Shown: positions 54,174 to 63,484 of the stretch, in pieces
Layout of the letters: every line of letters starts with the position of its first letter
How positions within the stretch are numbered: the stretch's first letter is position 1
NCBI GenBank assembly: GCA_013141435.1
Contig: JABFQZ010000009.1
Span: 1 to 64,000, forward strand
Reading direction: 5' to 3'
Origin: Ferruginibacter sp.
GTDB taxonomy: Bacteria; Bacteroidota; Bacteroidia; Chitinophagales; Chitinophagaceae
DNA length: 64,000 nt
Program-made: the position numbers and the translations under genes
The notes under the pieces: model-generated
What the model was told of the DNA's origin: nothing
The model's input: only the letters and a program-made list of their open reading frames with translations
Database searches by the model: none

Positions 54174-54310
54174 AATAAATGTATTAGAATGACTTGCAAA
54201 AGTATTGCTTTTTGAATAAATAAAAAGTTGAAATTTTGTGAAATTTTTGATATGTTTAGATACCGTAAAGTCTGTTGGTGTAAAATGATGGTAATTGTAA
54301 TTTTGCTGAA

Positions 54311-54439
54311 AGGCTGCGGTGGACAGAGTGATGTATTTTTTGTATGTGTGCAGCCTTGTGCTGCATACGCATACAAAAAATACGGCACAACGAAGGAGAC
54401 CGAACTAATGCCTATTGAAATACAAATGCACATAGCCCC
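54311..54439 (+). repeat. Palindromic intergenic element, copy B
   Basis: Left flank GGCTGCGGTGGACAGAGTG resembles copy A. GTATTTTTTGTATG (54333-54346) is perfectly complementary to CATACAAAAAATAC (54370-54383). An inner hairpin TGCAGC-CTTGT-GCTGCA occupies 54349-54365. The right flank GGCACAACGAAGGAGACCGA matches copy A closely, and the right end AGCCCC (54434-54439) is shared. It is about as long as copy A, but the stem sequences of the two copies are unrelated. It lies 57 bp upstream of the acyltransferase gene within the 54174-54495 gap; the remainder of the gap holds the -7 element at 54469. Confidence 0.75.
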
Positions 54440-54468
54440 AAATAATGAATAAAATAACTTTTCTGTTT

Positions 54469-54476
54469 TAATTTTG
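54469..54476 (+). promoter_or_regulatory. Candidate -7 element of the acyltransferase gene
   Basis: TAATTTTG matches TAnnTTTG exactly, 19 bp before the ATG at 54496 and about 30 bp after the palindromic element. Confidence 0.5.
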
Positions 54477-54495
54477 TTATAATTGCATAAGTATT

Positions 54496-55248
54496 ATGAG
54501 CAAGTTTACCGATAAATTGAAGCAAATAAAATTTGTACGTGCTATAGTGTATGTAATTGTGGGTGCAGCTTCGTACCCTGGGCTCAATATCATAAATAAA
54601 TTAAAAATTGAAGGAACTGAGCATCTTAAAAACTTGCCAAAAAAAAATGTTTTATTTATTAGCAATCATCAAACATATTTTGCTGAGGTTATTGCTTTTT
54701 TGCATATTTTTTGTGCTGTAAAATGGCGAAAAAATAATAGGCTGGGTGTGCCTTATTATTTGCTAAACCCTTTTACCAGCTTGTTTTTTGTATCGGCTGC
54801 TGAAACTATGAAAAAAAATTTTTTGACAAGGTTGTTTGAACTAGCTGGTTCTATTACTGTAAAAAGAACTTGGAACGAAGCTAGTACTGAGGTACGTAAA
54901 GGGCTTGACCCATCGGACACTCGAAAGCTTTTTAGGGCTTTGGAAAGTAGCTGGCTTATTAATTTTCCGCAGGGCACTACTACACCATTTGCCCCAGGCA
55001 GAAAAGGTACTGTACTACTTATAAAACAAAATAAACCTATTGTAATACCTATAAATATTGAGGGTTTTAACGTGGCTTTTGATAAAAAAGGATTGCGATT
55101 TAGAAAAAAAGGAACGCCACTTTTGGTAAGTTTTAAAGCGCCATTAAAAATAAATTACAATGATACTAATGACGAAATAATGGAGCAAGTAATGTTGGCT
55201 ATTGGGCAAAGTAAAACGCAAATGGAAACTATTGCAAATTCTAAATAG
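54496..55248 (+). CDS. Lysophospholipid (1-acylglycerol-3-phosphate) acyltransferase family protein
   Basis: This 250-residue membrane-associated PlsC-like acyltransferase has one hydrophobic segment at about 14-30. Motif I is NHQTYFAEVIAF near 55, where the usual His-x4-Asp is replaced by Ala-Glu after the aromatic residue, so the acidic residue is shifted by one. Motif III is LINFPQGTTTPFAPG near 155, in place of FPEGTR. KPIVIPINIEGF near 180 is the typical C-terminal motif. The substitutions may alter activity or specificity. It probably acts in phospholipid or ornithine-lipid synthesis. It is monocistronic, with a -7 element and palindromic element B upstream. Confidence 0.82.
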   Translation: MSKFTDKLKQIKFVRAIVYVIVGAASYPGLNIINKLKIEGTEHLKNLPKKNVLFISNHQTYFAEVIAFLHIFCAVKWRKNNRLGVPYYLLNPFTSLFFVSAAETMKKNFLTRLFELAGSITVKRTWNEASTEVRKGLDPSDTRKLFRALESSWLINFPQGTTTPFAPGRKGTVLLIKQNKPIVIPINIEGFNVAFDKKGLRFRKKGTPLLVSFKAPLKINYNDTNDEIMEQVMLAIGQSKTQMETIANSK

Positions 55249-55443
55249 GTAGGTATCTTCAATTTTTTTTGCAGCAATTTTTAAAGTATATTAATTGATA
55301 AAATATAGGATTCTCAAAATTATTAGGAAATAAAATTTGTTTTAAAACAGTATCTTCAAATCATTATTGATAAATTTTAGCATAAAACTAAATAAATTAC
55401 TAAAATATACTAAATAAATTAGTGTCTATAAAAAATATTGTTG

Positions 55444-55451
55444 TAACTTTG
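55444..55451 (+). promoter_or_regulatory. Candidate -7 element of recA
   Basis: TAACTTTG matches TAnnTTTG exactly, 57 bp upstream of the ATG. No LexA-like palindrome was noticed in the 55249-55508 gap. Confidence 0.5.
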
Positions 55452-55508
55452 TTATCTAATTAAAAATTTACACGTAAAACAGATACATCACTTAAAAAAA
55501 ACAAACAC

Positions 55509-56537
55509 ATGAGCACTTCAGAAAAAATGGACAAAACAGAAAAATCGGAAAAATTTAAGGCCTTAAAACTTACTATGGATAAAATAGATAAGGATTATGG
55601 TAAGGGTTCGGTAATGATGATGGGCGACAAAGGTGTGGTGGAACAAGAGGTTATATCTACTGGTAGTATAGGGCTAGATGTGGCACTTGGTATTGGCGGA
55701 TTGCCAAAAGGTAGGGTTATAGAAATATATGGCCCTGAATCGTCGGGCAAAACTACTTTGGCAATTCATGTAATTGCAGAGGCTCAAAAAAAAGGTGGTA
55801 TGTGTGCGTTTATAGATGCTGAGCATGCATTTGATAGCGCTTATGCGCAAAAACTAGGTGTTGATATTGATAATTTATTAATATCACAACCAGATTATGG
55901 AGAGCAGGCTTTGGAAATAGCCGATAGGCTTATTTTATCGGGTGCACTTGATGTTGTAGTGATAGATTCGGTGGCTGCACTTGTACCAAAGAGCGAATTA
56001 GAAGGCGAAATGGGTGATAGTAAAATGGGACTTCATGCTAGATTAATGAGTCAAGCATTAAGAAAATTAACAGCAACTATAAGCAAAACTGGTACGGTAT
56101 GTATTTTTATAAACCAGCTTAGAGAGAAAATAGGTGTAATGTTTGGCAACCCCGAAACTACTACTGGTGGTAATGCTTTAAAATTTTATGCATCGGTAAG
56201 GTTAGATATAAGAAGGGCTGCACAAATAAAAGATGGTGATGAAATTACGGGCAATCATATAAAAGTAAAAGTGGTAAAAAATAAAGTTGCACCACCATTT
56301 AGAATAGCTGAATTTGATATTATGTATGGAGAAGGTATATCTAAAATTGGCGAAATTGTAGATATGGGTGTAGAACTCGGTATTGTGCAAAAAAGTGGCA
56401 GCTGGTTTAGCTATAATGGTGATAAGCTTGGACAAGGTAGAGAATCGGTAAAACAATTAATGTTAGACAACCCTGCTATGGCAGATGAGTTGGAAAATAA
56501 GATTAGAGAAAAAATTAAAGAGAATAAAGGAGAATAA
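55509..56537 (+). CDS. recA: Recombinase RecA
   Basis: This 342-residue protein forms ATP-dependent filaments on single-stranded DNA for homologous recombination and the SOS response. Walker A is [15 protein letters not shown] near 72-86. Walker B and adjacent loops are [24 protein letters not shown] near 149. L2 is [30 protein letters not shown] near 203-232. The C-terminal tail is Lys/Glu-rich, as is usual for the family. Length and order are typical. It is not next to recX. A hairpin follows 40 bp downstream. Confidence 0.98.
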   Translation: MSTSEKMDKTEKSEKFKALKLTMDKIDKDYGKGSVMMMGDKGVVEQEVISTGSIGLDVALGIGGLPKGRVIEIYGPESSGKTTLAIHVIAEAQKKGGMCAFIDAEHAFDSAYAQKLGVDIDNLLISQPDYGEQALEIADRLILSGALDVVVIDSVAALVPKSELEGEMGDSKMGLHARLMSQALRKLTATISKTGTVCIFINQLREKIGVMFGNPETTTGGNALKFYASVRLDIRRAAQIKDGDEITGNHIKVKVVKNKVAPPFRIAEFDIMYGEGISKIGEIVDMGVELGIVQKSGSWFSYNGDKLGQGRESVKQLMLDNPAMADELENKIREKIKENKGE

Positions 56538-56577
56538 CAATTTGACTTTGTTTTTATTTAATGTTGGGTTAGTAATG

Positions 56578-56608
56578 CAAAATCCGTATTGTAATGATAC
56601 GGATTTTG
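56578..56608 (+). terminator. Hairpin terminator after recA
   Basis: CAAAATCCGTAT (56578-56589) is perfectly complementary to ATACGGATTTTG (56597-56608). The T run is weak. The 56609-56749 stretch up to the convergent yidD has no other feature. Confidence 0.6.
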
Positions 56609-56749
56609 TGTAAGTGGTAATATAGCGATTAGTATTAACCTGAATACGGGTTATAGTAATGTGATTTATAAACCATGACAATGTTTTGTAAATTATACGG
56701 TTGTAAAAAATCCAATGGTACAATATTGATACTGTTGTTTTTAATTGTA

Positions 56750-56983
56750 TTATGGCACAGGGTTGTGCCCATGTCCACCCCAAGGGTTGCAGCTTATTAT
56801 TCTTTTTGTTGTAAGCCACAGTCCTTTAAATGGACCATGTTTTTTAAAAGCTTCTAACCCATATTGTGAGCAAGTGGGTGTGTACCTGCATTTAGATTGG
56901 CCAAGCCAAGGCGAAATAATAATTTGGTAAATTTTTATTAGTAGTATAAAAGGGAAACTCAGTATTTTATTTAATAATTTCAT
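56750..56983 (-). CDS. yidD: Membrane protein insertion efficiency factor YidD
   Basis: This 77-residue protein has an N-terminal membrane-associated helix ([20 protein letters not shown]), then the conserved [20 protein letters not shown] and [16 protein letters not shown] segments and the C-terminal [13 protein letters not shown]. YidD helps YidC insert membrane proteins and usually lies between rnpA and yidC. Here rnpA is upstream on the same strand (144 bp away) but yidC is not adjacent. The intergenic gap holds a repeat at 56997-57130. Confidence 0.93.
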   Translation of the reverse strand: MKLLNKILSFPFILLIKIYQIIISPWLGQSKCRYTPTCSQYGLEAFKKHGPFKGLWLTTKRIISCNPWGGHGHNPVP

Positions 56984-56996
56984 TTTTTTACCCCTT

Positions 56997-57130
56997 AGTT
57001 TTTCTATTGTGTTTCTATGTGTCTACTGTGCCTATGTGTTTAGTTTATCACTACATAGCATCATAGGCACATAGAGTTTCACATAGTTTTTCTATTGTGT
57101 TTCTATGTGTCTACTGTGCCTATGTGTTTA
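56997..57130. repeat. Direct repeat with inverted centre between yidD and rnpA
   Basis: A 46-bp unit beginning AGTTTTTCTATTGTGTTTC and ending TGCCTATGTGTTTA occurs at 56997-57042 and again, unchanged, at 57085-57130. The 42-bp spacer contains CATAGGCACATAG, complementary to CTATGTG/TGTGCCTATG words in the repeats, so the region can also fold into a hairpin. The second copy overlaps the last few bases of rnpA. This kind of CTATGTG/CACATAG array is recognisable as a non-coding repeat and does not encode a protein. Confidence 0.8.
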
Positions 57131-57532
57131 TGTGTTTAACTTTTCATCACACAGTTTTTTTATTTGTTTTAAAACCACACTCATTTTATCAAATACTAAA
57201 TTATATTTTGGTACTTCTTTCCCAGTAAAAATAAAAAATACATTTATTGATTTATTCTGTTCTAAAGCTTGTGCTTGTAATTCATTTTTTTGCAGCCTGT
57301 ACGCCTCTCTCATCAATCTTTTTATACGATTACGATCGGTAGCTTTTTTAAAATTTTTGCTACTAGCAGTAAACCCTGCTTTTAACCCAATATCATTTTC
57401 GGTAATAGCCCAAGTAACCCTAATAGGGAAATTAGTAAAACTTTTGCCTTTTGTAAACAACGAATCTATAGCCTTACGGCTTTTAAGTTTATCGTTTTTT
57501 TGGAGCTGGTATTTTGTTTTACTTATTAGCAA
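57128..57532 (-). CDS. rnpA: Ribonuclease P protein component
   Basis: This 134-residue basic protein is the subunit of RNase P that processes tRNA 5' ends. SRKAIDSLFTKGKSFTNFPIRV is at about 18-39. The RNR motif ATDRNRIKRLMREAYRLQK is near 85-103. The start is TTG at 57532; there is no ATG before the conserved part. The 3' end reaches into the direct repeat at 57085-57130. rpmH, the usual neighbour in many bacteria, is absent, but yidD follows. Confidence 0.92.
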   Translation of the reverse strand: MLISKTKYQLQKNDKLKSRKAIDSLFTKGKSFTNFPIRVTWAITENDIGLKAGFTASSKNFKKATDRNRIKRLMREAYRLQKNELQAQALEQNKSINVFFIFTGKEVPKYNLVFDKMSVVLKQIKKLCDEKLNT

Positions 57533-57576
57533 AAATCTAAAATTTATTGATTTAAAAAATTAAAATTATACTAAAA

Positions 57577-57612
57577 TAATTAAGGCTACCAAAATTGGTA
57601 GCCCTAATTAAA
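57577..57612 (-). terminator. Rho-independent terminator of the SusC-SusD-DUF4397 operon
   Basis: ATTAAGGCTACC (57579-57590) pairs with GGTAGCCCTAAT (57597-57608) with one mismatch. On the minus strand it is just downstream of the DUF4397 stop and ends in T residues. Confidence 0.75.
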
Positions 57613-57627
57613 AATTTAAACCATATA

Positions 57628-58353
57628 TTATCTCTGAGCAAAACCACTTAGTGTTTTGGTACCAGTACTCATACCAGACAAAACAATACTAGACGCTCTT
57701 TTAAATGTAGTACTAAAACCATTAAACGAAGTTGCACTTGCAGGCGATGATGTTATTAAAGTAGAAGTTCCTGTTTGAAATATTCTAAACGTATCACTAG
57801 CTATTGATACATAAGGAATATAATCGGTAACTGTATTTTGAGCCACATTTGTAAATATATTCGATGCTTTTTTTACAGAGTAAACATCTACACCTGTTAA
57901 TGGAGTAGTGTTATACAAAAAATTTGCAAACCTTAATAAACTTACTGTATCGCTAGGAAAAACAAAATTGTTCTTAATAGTTAATTGTTTTATTGCACTA
58001 AAATTGTTGTACATAAAAGTAGTATAAGAGCTATTAGCTTCAAAATTGTGGATAAATCCTAAAAAACTTTGTAAAGAACCTGCAGTGGTATCTCTAACTG
58101 CTAAATCATGAGAGCCACTAATCACTTCGTAGCCCATTGTATTAGTTGGCAATACGGTGTTGGTATTTAGTAATGTTTTATTTAATAATTTAGTGTCTAT
58201 ATAAACCAGGTTTTTTCCTGTACCCACAGCAGCATTAAAAAACTGTACGGTAGCTTTTCCTGTTGATGGAGTTATTATAGCTACTGGCTCAGCATATTTT
58301 TCGCAACTAATAAATAATATTACAGTTGCTAAAAAAAGAATGTTTTTTTTCAT
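57628..58353 (-). CDS. DUF4397 lipoprotein
   Basis: This 241-residue exported lipoprotein has a signal peptide with lipobox LFISC (Cys17). VQFFNAAVGTGKNLVYIDTK near 37-56 is the start of a DUF4397 beta-sandwich domain. FLRF-like and VSLLRFANFLYNTTPLTGVDVY segments near 140 suggest a second similar domain. It is the third gene after SusC and SusD, with 33 bp separating it from the SusD gene, and ends with a terminator. It is therefore a candidate surface binding or accessory protein of this uptake system. Ligand unknown. Confidence 0.78.
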   Translation of the reverse strand: MKKNILFLATVILFISCEKYAEPVAIITPSTGKATVQFFNAAVGTGKNLVYIDTKLLNKTLLNTNTVLPTNTMGYEVISGSHDLAVRDTTAGSLQSFLGFIHNFEANSSYTTFMYNNFSAIKQLTIKNNFVFPSDTVSLLRFANFLYNTTPLTGVDVYSVKKASNIFTNVAQNTVTDYIPYVSIASDTFRIFQTGTSTLITSSPASATSFNGFSTTFKRASSIVLSGMSTGTKTLSGFAQR

Positions 58354-58386
58354 AATTTTAATTTTTGTTCTTCTAGTAAAAAAAAT

Positions 58387-60036
58387 TTATGGTTCCATAA
58401 ACCACATTGGCTTTGTGTGATAGTCTAGTGCCACAGCACCTATTCTATTTAATTCGTTTATATTCCAAATATACTCCGAGTTGTATCTTGGGCGTACTCT
58501 ATAAACCATATTAGTTCCATTATTGATAAATAAAGTAGGTACTACAAAGCCTCTATAAACTTGTTGTCCAGCATCTGAATCGGTATAATGATACCTGCGC
58601 ATATCTGTCCAAGTTTCTAAACAACCATACCCCCAAAGTGCAATGTATTTTTGCAACATTATATGCGAAAGTGTAAGCCCAGCTGCAGTAGCAGGTGTTA
58701 CAGCAGCATTATTAATGTAAGCTAATTTCATAGCAGGTGTTATTACATTTGCAGCAGGTACATTTACTCCAAAAGTAGTAGTAAGCATATCAAAGCTAAA
58801 GTTAATCCCATTCAGATATGAGGCTAATGCAGCAGGTTTATCTCCTTTTTTGTATAATGCTTCGGCCTTCATAAAAGCGATTTCGGTTGCTGTCATTATA
58901 GGTGTTGGAGAGTTGTTTCTAAAAATATACCTACAATTCAAATCATTTGAAGGAGCAGAATTATTTGGGGTACTACTTGCTGCTTGGCTTATACCATGAA
59001 AATTTTCGGGTCTATCATTGGCAGTAATTCCACTTTGCCCTGCATTCATATCTACACCTATAATTGTTCCATTTACATTTCCTCTAAGTAAATACCAAGC
59101 TCTAGGATCTGCCAATGATGCAAAAAATGGGTTAGATCCATTCATTAAATTAGCACTATAGCTAGCTTGTCTAATTCCTGTTTCAGTTCCAATACTAGCA
59201 CTGTTCAAATTGCCTCTTAATGGTCCAAAATAGTTATTAGTTCCGCTTACACTAGTAGCAGCATATTTTACCATAGCGTCTTCGGCTATATTGGTAATAG
59301 ATAAGTCGCAATATTTTATCACAGAATCGGCACTATAACTAGATTTATTAGATAAATGGTTGTAACTACGAGCCAAAACGCCATATACAAATTTTTTCCA
59401 TTTATTTACATCCCCTCCATAAAAATATTGATCGCCAATGGCCAAGTTAGCAGCTGTGCTTGCACCGTCGGTTCTGTTTAAATTTGCAATAGCTTCATAA
59501 CACAATTGACGTACATAAGCATATACATCTGCTTGAGAGTCGTATTTAAAAGTAAGTTGGCTAGTGTTAAATGCCTCTTTAAGTATAACGTCACCATGCA
59601 TATCGGTAAGGCTAAGCCAGCTCCAGGCTTGTATAGCTTTGCCTACACCTACATAATTCCATTTTTGCTCTTCTTCGGCCCATAGTACCATTTTTACCAA
59701 ATTTTGTCCCAAATCGTAATAATGGGTTCTCCAAATAGATGCAGCATTATCACTTACACCTGTAGTGCCACCCATTTTATCGTATTGCCCTCCACTTGAT
59801 GCAAATGCAAAATTTTGTATATATTTCCCTATAAATCTAAAATCGTTTAAAGTACCATGCCCAGCACCATTACCAGCCATAGTAGCAATAGCATTTGGCA
59901 ATATTTGTTCTACTGGTACTTTTACATCCGCATTGGGATTTCTATACGAGTCATCTATTTTTTTTGAACAACTATTTAAACCCCCTAATGTTACTGTAGT
60001 AAGTAATATTAAGACTGTAATATGTATTTTTCTCAT
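58387..60036 (-). CDS. SusD/RagB-family nutrient-binding outer-membrane lipoprotein
   Basis: This 549-residue SusD-like lipoprotein has signal and lipobox LNSCS (Cys23). TPR-like helical packing typical of the family is visible: IQAWSWLSLTDMHGDVILKEAF near 132, KKFVYGVLARSYNHLSNKSSY near 214 and FMKAEALYKKGDKPAALASYLNGI near 390. It acts as the lid over the SusC transporter on the cell surface. The gene follows susC with a 19-bp gap. No carbohydrate-active enzyme gene flanks the pair, so the substrate is not predictable; peptides are as possible as glycans. Confidence 0.92.
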   Translation of the reverse strand: MRKIHITVLILLTTVTLGGLNSCSKKIDDSYRNPNADVKVPVEQILPNAIATMAGNGAGHGTLNDFRFIGKYIQNFAFASSGGQYDKMGGTTGVSDNAASIWRTHYYDLGQNLVKMVLWAEEEQKWNYVGVGKAIQAWSWLSLTDMHGDVILKEAFNTSQLTFKYDSQADVYAYVRQLCYEAIANLNRTDGASTAANLAIGDQYFYGGDVNKWKKFVYGVLARSYNHLSNKSSYSADSVIKYCDLSITNIAEDAMVKYAATSVSGTNNYFGPLRGNLNSASIGTETGIRQASYSANLMNGSNPFFASLADPRAWYLLRGNVNGTIIGVDMNAGQSGITANDRPENFHGISQAASSTPNNSAPSNDLNCRYIFRNNSPTPIMTATEIAFMKAEALYKKGDKPAALASYLNGINFSFDMLTTTFGVNVPAANVITPAMKLAYINNAAVTPATAAGLTLSHIMLQKYIALWGYGCLETWTDMRRYHYTDSDAGQQVYRGFVVPTLFINNGTNMVYRVRPRYNSEYIWNINELNRIGAVALDYHTKPMWFMEP

Positions 60037-60055
60037 TTTTTTCTATTTATAATAT

Positions 60056-63000
60056 TTAAAAACTTACTTTAAATCCTGCATTTATGGTAATTGGTGTAGC
60101 AGTATTTCCATAATCGAAACCCCAAGCGCCTACTCCCCTTGTACCAGCTGTATTGGCATTAGCCGCAGGGTCGGCACCCGAATAATTAGTAAACAATAAT
60201 AAATCGTTGCCTGTTACAAAAGCGCTTAAGCCAGTTACTACTCTCAATTTTTTTACAAAATAATTAGAAAAATTGTAACGTATTGTAGCTTCCCTTAGCC
60301 TAACCCAGTTTACATCTTTTTCTATAAACTCTTCCTCTGGCATATTAGTAGTATAATAAGCCTGGTTAAAAGCAGGTATAACCGATATGGTATTTGCTGT
60401 AGGGTTTGCACTGTTTTCTAAGCCATCTTTTAGTACACCTTGCACTACCCTTGGGGTGTATCTATCATCAGTACGTTTGCTTAGCCCTTTTGTAGTTAAA
60501 TACATTTCGGTTGCATTGAATATATCTCCACCTTTTTTCACATCCCATAAAAAACTAAAGGTTACTCTATTAAATTTAAAGCTATTTGTCCACCCCATTG
60601 TAAAATCAGGGTTCCTATCGCCATGTGGTCTAAATGTGGCATCAATTTCTGGTAAGCCAGTTAAAGCATTTATTAAAACATCTCCTTTATTATTTCTTGC
60701 ATAACCTGCGCTTGTTATACTTGTAGTTTGACCTCCTTTAACAATCCCCCCTCTTGCACTACCGTAAACCCACGTGTCGGATATATAAAACTCAGGCACA
60801 TTAGCTGGTAGTTCTAAAACTTCATTCCACATGTGGTTAAAGTTTATTTGCGATTTCCAAAGTAATTTTCTAGATTTTACTGGCGTAAAATCTAGCGTAA
60901 TTTCAACCCCTTGGTTACGACCGGTGGCAGCATTTAATGTATTTAATACAAACCCAGTACCGTAGCTAGACCTAAAGCCTTCTACAATTTGTTTATAGTT
61001 TGTAGTGTTATAGTAAGAAAAATCTATGCCAACATTATCTTTAAATAATCTAACCTCAGTACCCACTTCGTAGGTTTTTTGAATTTCGGGCTCCATAAAT
61101 TCATTGTTGTTATAGAAACCATAAAAAAAGCCTCCTCCGCTTGATAATGAATTACCAAATACCGATTGGTTCATATATGACGCTGGAGAACGAGCAGTAT
61201 TGGCAAGCGATGCTCTTATTTTCCAATAATTTATTCCAAAATCTTTTATGTTCGGAAAAATTTTAGACATTATTAAACTTGCCCCACCTGCAGGGTAATT
61301 ATATTTTCGAAAGTTTTTAGGAAATATAGAAGACTCTTCAAACCTTTGTGTGATATTAAAATAAACAGCTTCGTTATAATTAATACTAAATTCGCCCAAA
61401 TAAGAAGATTGCCTACTTTGCACATAGTTAGGTTCGTTGTTAATTTTAGCCCTACTTAGTCTAAGTCTAGATGATGCTCTAGTAATACTACTATCGCCTT
61501 GCATACTTAAAATATCTTGCTGAGATACTATGACATTGTTTTTAACCATATAACCAGCACTATTTACTGAGTCAACAATGTTTGTACCATATACTGAGTA
61601 CATGGTTCTTTTATTATCTTGCCAAGTAGTTCCTACCATTATCCTTGCTGAAAATTTACTTATTTTTTTTGTAGCCACAGCAGTTATAGTATGATTATAA
61701 CCATTGTAATTAGTGTAATAATTATCTTGAGTGCCCCCTGTACCTTTTGTTAAAATATTGGAGAGTGGGTGGTAAAAAGACCAACCCTCTGCACCAAATT
61801 TATCGAGACCAAAAGAACCATTTATTGTTATCCATTTTGCAGGATTTATGGTAAGCCTCGATGTTAAAATAATACGTTTTGTAGCATCATAGCCTCTATT
61901 GTTTTGTACATTAAAAAACGGATTGTCTATTTCATCGTTTGGAGATGCAGAATACAATGTTTCTTTTCTACCATCTGCAGTTTCATACTCTCTTGCATCG
62001 TCGGTTACTGGCCAAGTTAATAAACTTATTAAGTAACCACCAGCACCTCTTTTTGGCTTATCGTTTAAGCTATTGGTAAGTGTTATAGAAGGAGCAAATA
62101 CAATATATTTACTAATGTTTCTTGTATAATTTAGCCTCAACGACGATTTTTTATATTCGTTAAATGGCACAATGCCCGATTGTACTAAAAAATTTGCCGA
62201 CCCTCTAAAAGAGTATTTCGTATTGCCGGTTTCAAAAGTTAAATTATGATTATGGGTAAAAGAGTTTTGAAAAAAGTTTCCAATATTATCGTAAGTAGGT
62301 ATACTAGCATCTCTTTCTCTACCAAAGTAATCGAATCTTCCTGTATTTGCTCCATTTGTACCCGATGCCCACTTGGTACTAATTTCAGGAAAACGAGTAA
62401 GTTTAGACATTTTAAAAGAATTGTCGTAAGTCCAAGTTTTTTTGCCATCGGTACGACCTTTACGAGTAGTTATTATAATTGCGCCAGAACTTGCTTGGCT
62501 ACCATATAAAGCCGAAGCTTCTGGTCCTTTCAATACAGTTAAGTTTTCAATATCGGCTGGGTTTATATCTGCTATTCTATTAGTATAATCTGTACTTCTA
62601 TTTGCAGTTTGGTTTACATTGCGGCTCGACACTTCTACCAACCCTAATCCAGTGCCAGAATTGCTAGTTTCGTTTATTGTAGAGTTATCCATTATAATAC
62701 CATCTACTACAAATAATGGCGAATTATCTAATGCTAATGAGTTAAAACCTCTAAGTACTATACTTGCCGATGCGCCAGCCATACCACTAGTAGAGTTTAT
62801 GGTTAAACCTGCAACCCTACCATCTAAGGCATTTAAAAAATTTTCTCTCTGCGATTCTTGAATGGTTGGACCTCCTACTACTTGGGCGGAATGGGTAAGA
62901 TCCCCTGCTTTTTTTCTTATACCTAATGCAGTGGTAACTAATACATCTTCTAGTTTTTCGTCGGCTTTAGCTATTTTTATATCATAATTTGTAGCAGCCC

Positions 63001-63253
63001 CTACATTTAACTTTTGAGGAGCATGGCCTACATGGGTTACTAACAATAAATCTCCTTTCTTGGCATCTATGGTAAAACGTCCGTTTGCATCGGTTTTAGT
63101 GCCATTTGTTTTGCCTTTTACAATTATGGAAGCCCCTGCTATAGCTTTACCATCTTCAGCATCTTTCACCACACCACTTACTGTTTGGCTAAATGCACTA
63201 CTACTTACAAATAATAGCAGCAACCATAATACGCTTCGTATCAATTTTCTCAT
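60056..63253 (-). CDS. SusC/RagA-family TonB-linked outer-membrane transporter
   Basis: This 1065-residue receptor has a signal peptide to about residue 22 and a carboxypeptidase-regulatory-like domain (about 23-100, including SGVVKDAEDGKAIAGASIIV). The plug has the SusC signature ALDGRVAGLTINSTSGMAG and VLKGPEASALYGSQASSG. The C-terminal barrel is long and ends in the aromatic INAGFKVSF. The transporter takes up large ligands delivered by the SusD partner, 19 bp downstream. The gene begins an operon SusC-SusD-DUF4397. No sigma/anti-sigma pair is linked to it. The 63254-63484 gap between the divergent genes is AT-rich with no recognised operator. Confidence 0.95.
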   Translation of the reverse strand: MRKLIRSVLWLLLLFVSSSAFSQTVSGVVKDAEDGKAIAGASIIVKGKTNGTKTDANGRFTIDAKKGDLLLVTHVGHAPQKLNVGAATNYDIKIAKADEKLEDVLVTTALGIRKKAGDLTHSAQVVGGPTIQESQRENFLNALDGRVAGLTINSTSGMAGASASIVLRGFNSLALDNSPLFVVDGIIMDNSTINETSNSGTGLGLVEVSSRNVNQTANRSTDYTNRIADINPADIENLTVLKGPEASALYGSQASSGAIIITTRKGRTDGKKTWTYDNSFKMSKLTRFPEISTKWASGTNGANTGRFDYFGRERDASIPTYDNIGNFFQNSFTHNHNLTFETGNTKYSFRGSANFLVQSGIVPFNEYKKSSLRLNYTRNISKYIVFAPSITLTNSLNDKPKRGAGGYLISLLTWPVTDDAREYETADGRKETLYSASPNDEIDNPFFNVQNNRGYDATKRIILTSRLTINPAKWITINGSFGLDKFGAEGWSFYHPLSNILTKGTGGTQDNYYTNYNGYNHTITAVATKKISKFSARIMVGTTWQDNKRTMYSVYGTNIVDSVNSAGYMVKNNVIVSQQDILSMQGDSSITRASSRLRLSRAKINNEPNYVQSRQSSYLGEFSINYNEAVYFNITQRFEESSIFPKNFRKYNYPAGGASLIMSKIFPNIKDFGINYWKIRASLANTARSPASYMNQSVFGNSLSSGGGFFYGFYNNNEFMEPEIQKTYEVGTEVRLFKDNVGIDFSYYNTTNYKQIVEGFRSSYGTGFVLNTLNAATGRNQGVEITLDFTPVKSRKLLWKSQINFNHMWNEVLELPANVPEFYISDTWVYGSARGGIVKGGQTTSITSAGYARNNKGDVLINALTGLPEIDATFRPHGDRNPDFTMGWTNSFKFNRVTFSFLWDVKKGGDIFNATEMYLTTKGLSKRTDDRYTPRVVQGVLKDGLENSANPTANTISVIPAFNQAYYTTNMPEEEFIEKDVNWVRLREATIRYNFSNYFVKKLRVVTGLSAFVTGNDLLLFTNYSGADPAANANTAGTRGVGAWGFDYGNTATPITINAGFKVSF

Positions 63254-63484
63254 ACCTTTTGTTTTTTTAATTATTGGTAATTTATGTTTTTTAACATTTT
63301 AATAACATACAAAGTAGTACATTTTTTTTTATTAGAAAAAAAATTTTTAAAAATTCGATTTCTTAATGCTTACAAAAACTCACTAAGTAGAAATTAAATG
63401 AAAAAATAACCTAAAAAATGCATTAAATTTTTATTTGTTTTAAAAAACAATACAGAACTTACATTTTTTAAACAAAAATTAAAT

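Noticed and set aside
56997-57130. CRISPR-like array
   Set aside because: Only two units with a spacer partly complementary to the repeat; no further units and no cas genes.
57105-57563. 152-codon ORF opposite rnpA
   Set aside because: Covers the rnpA coding region in antisense; rnpA has the family RNR motif.
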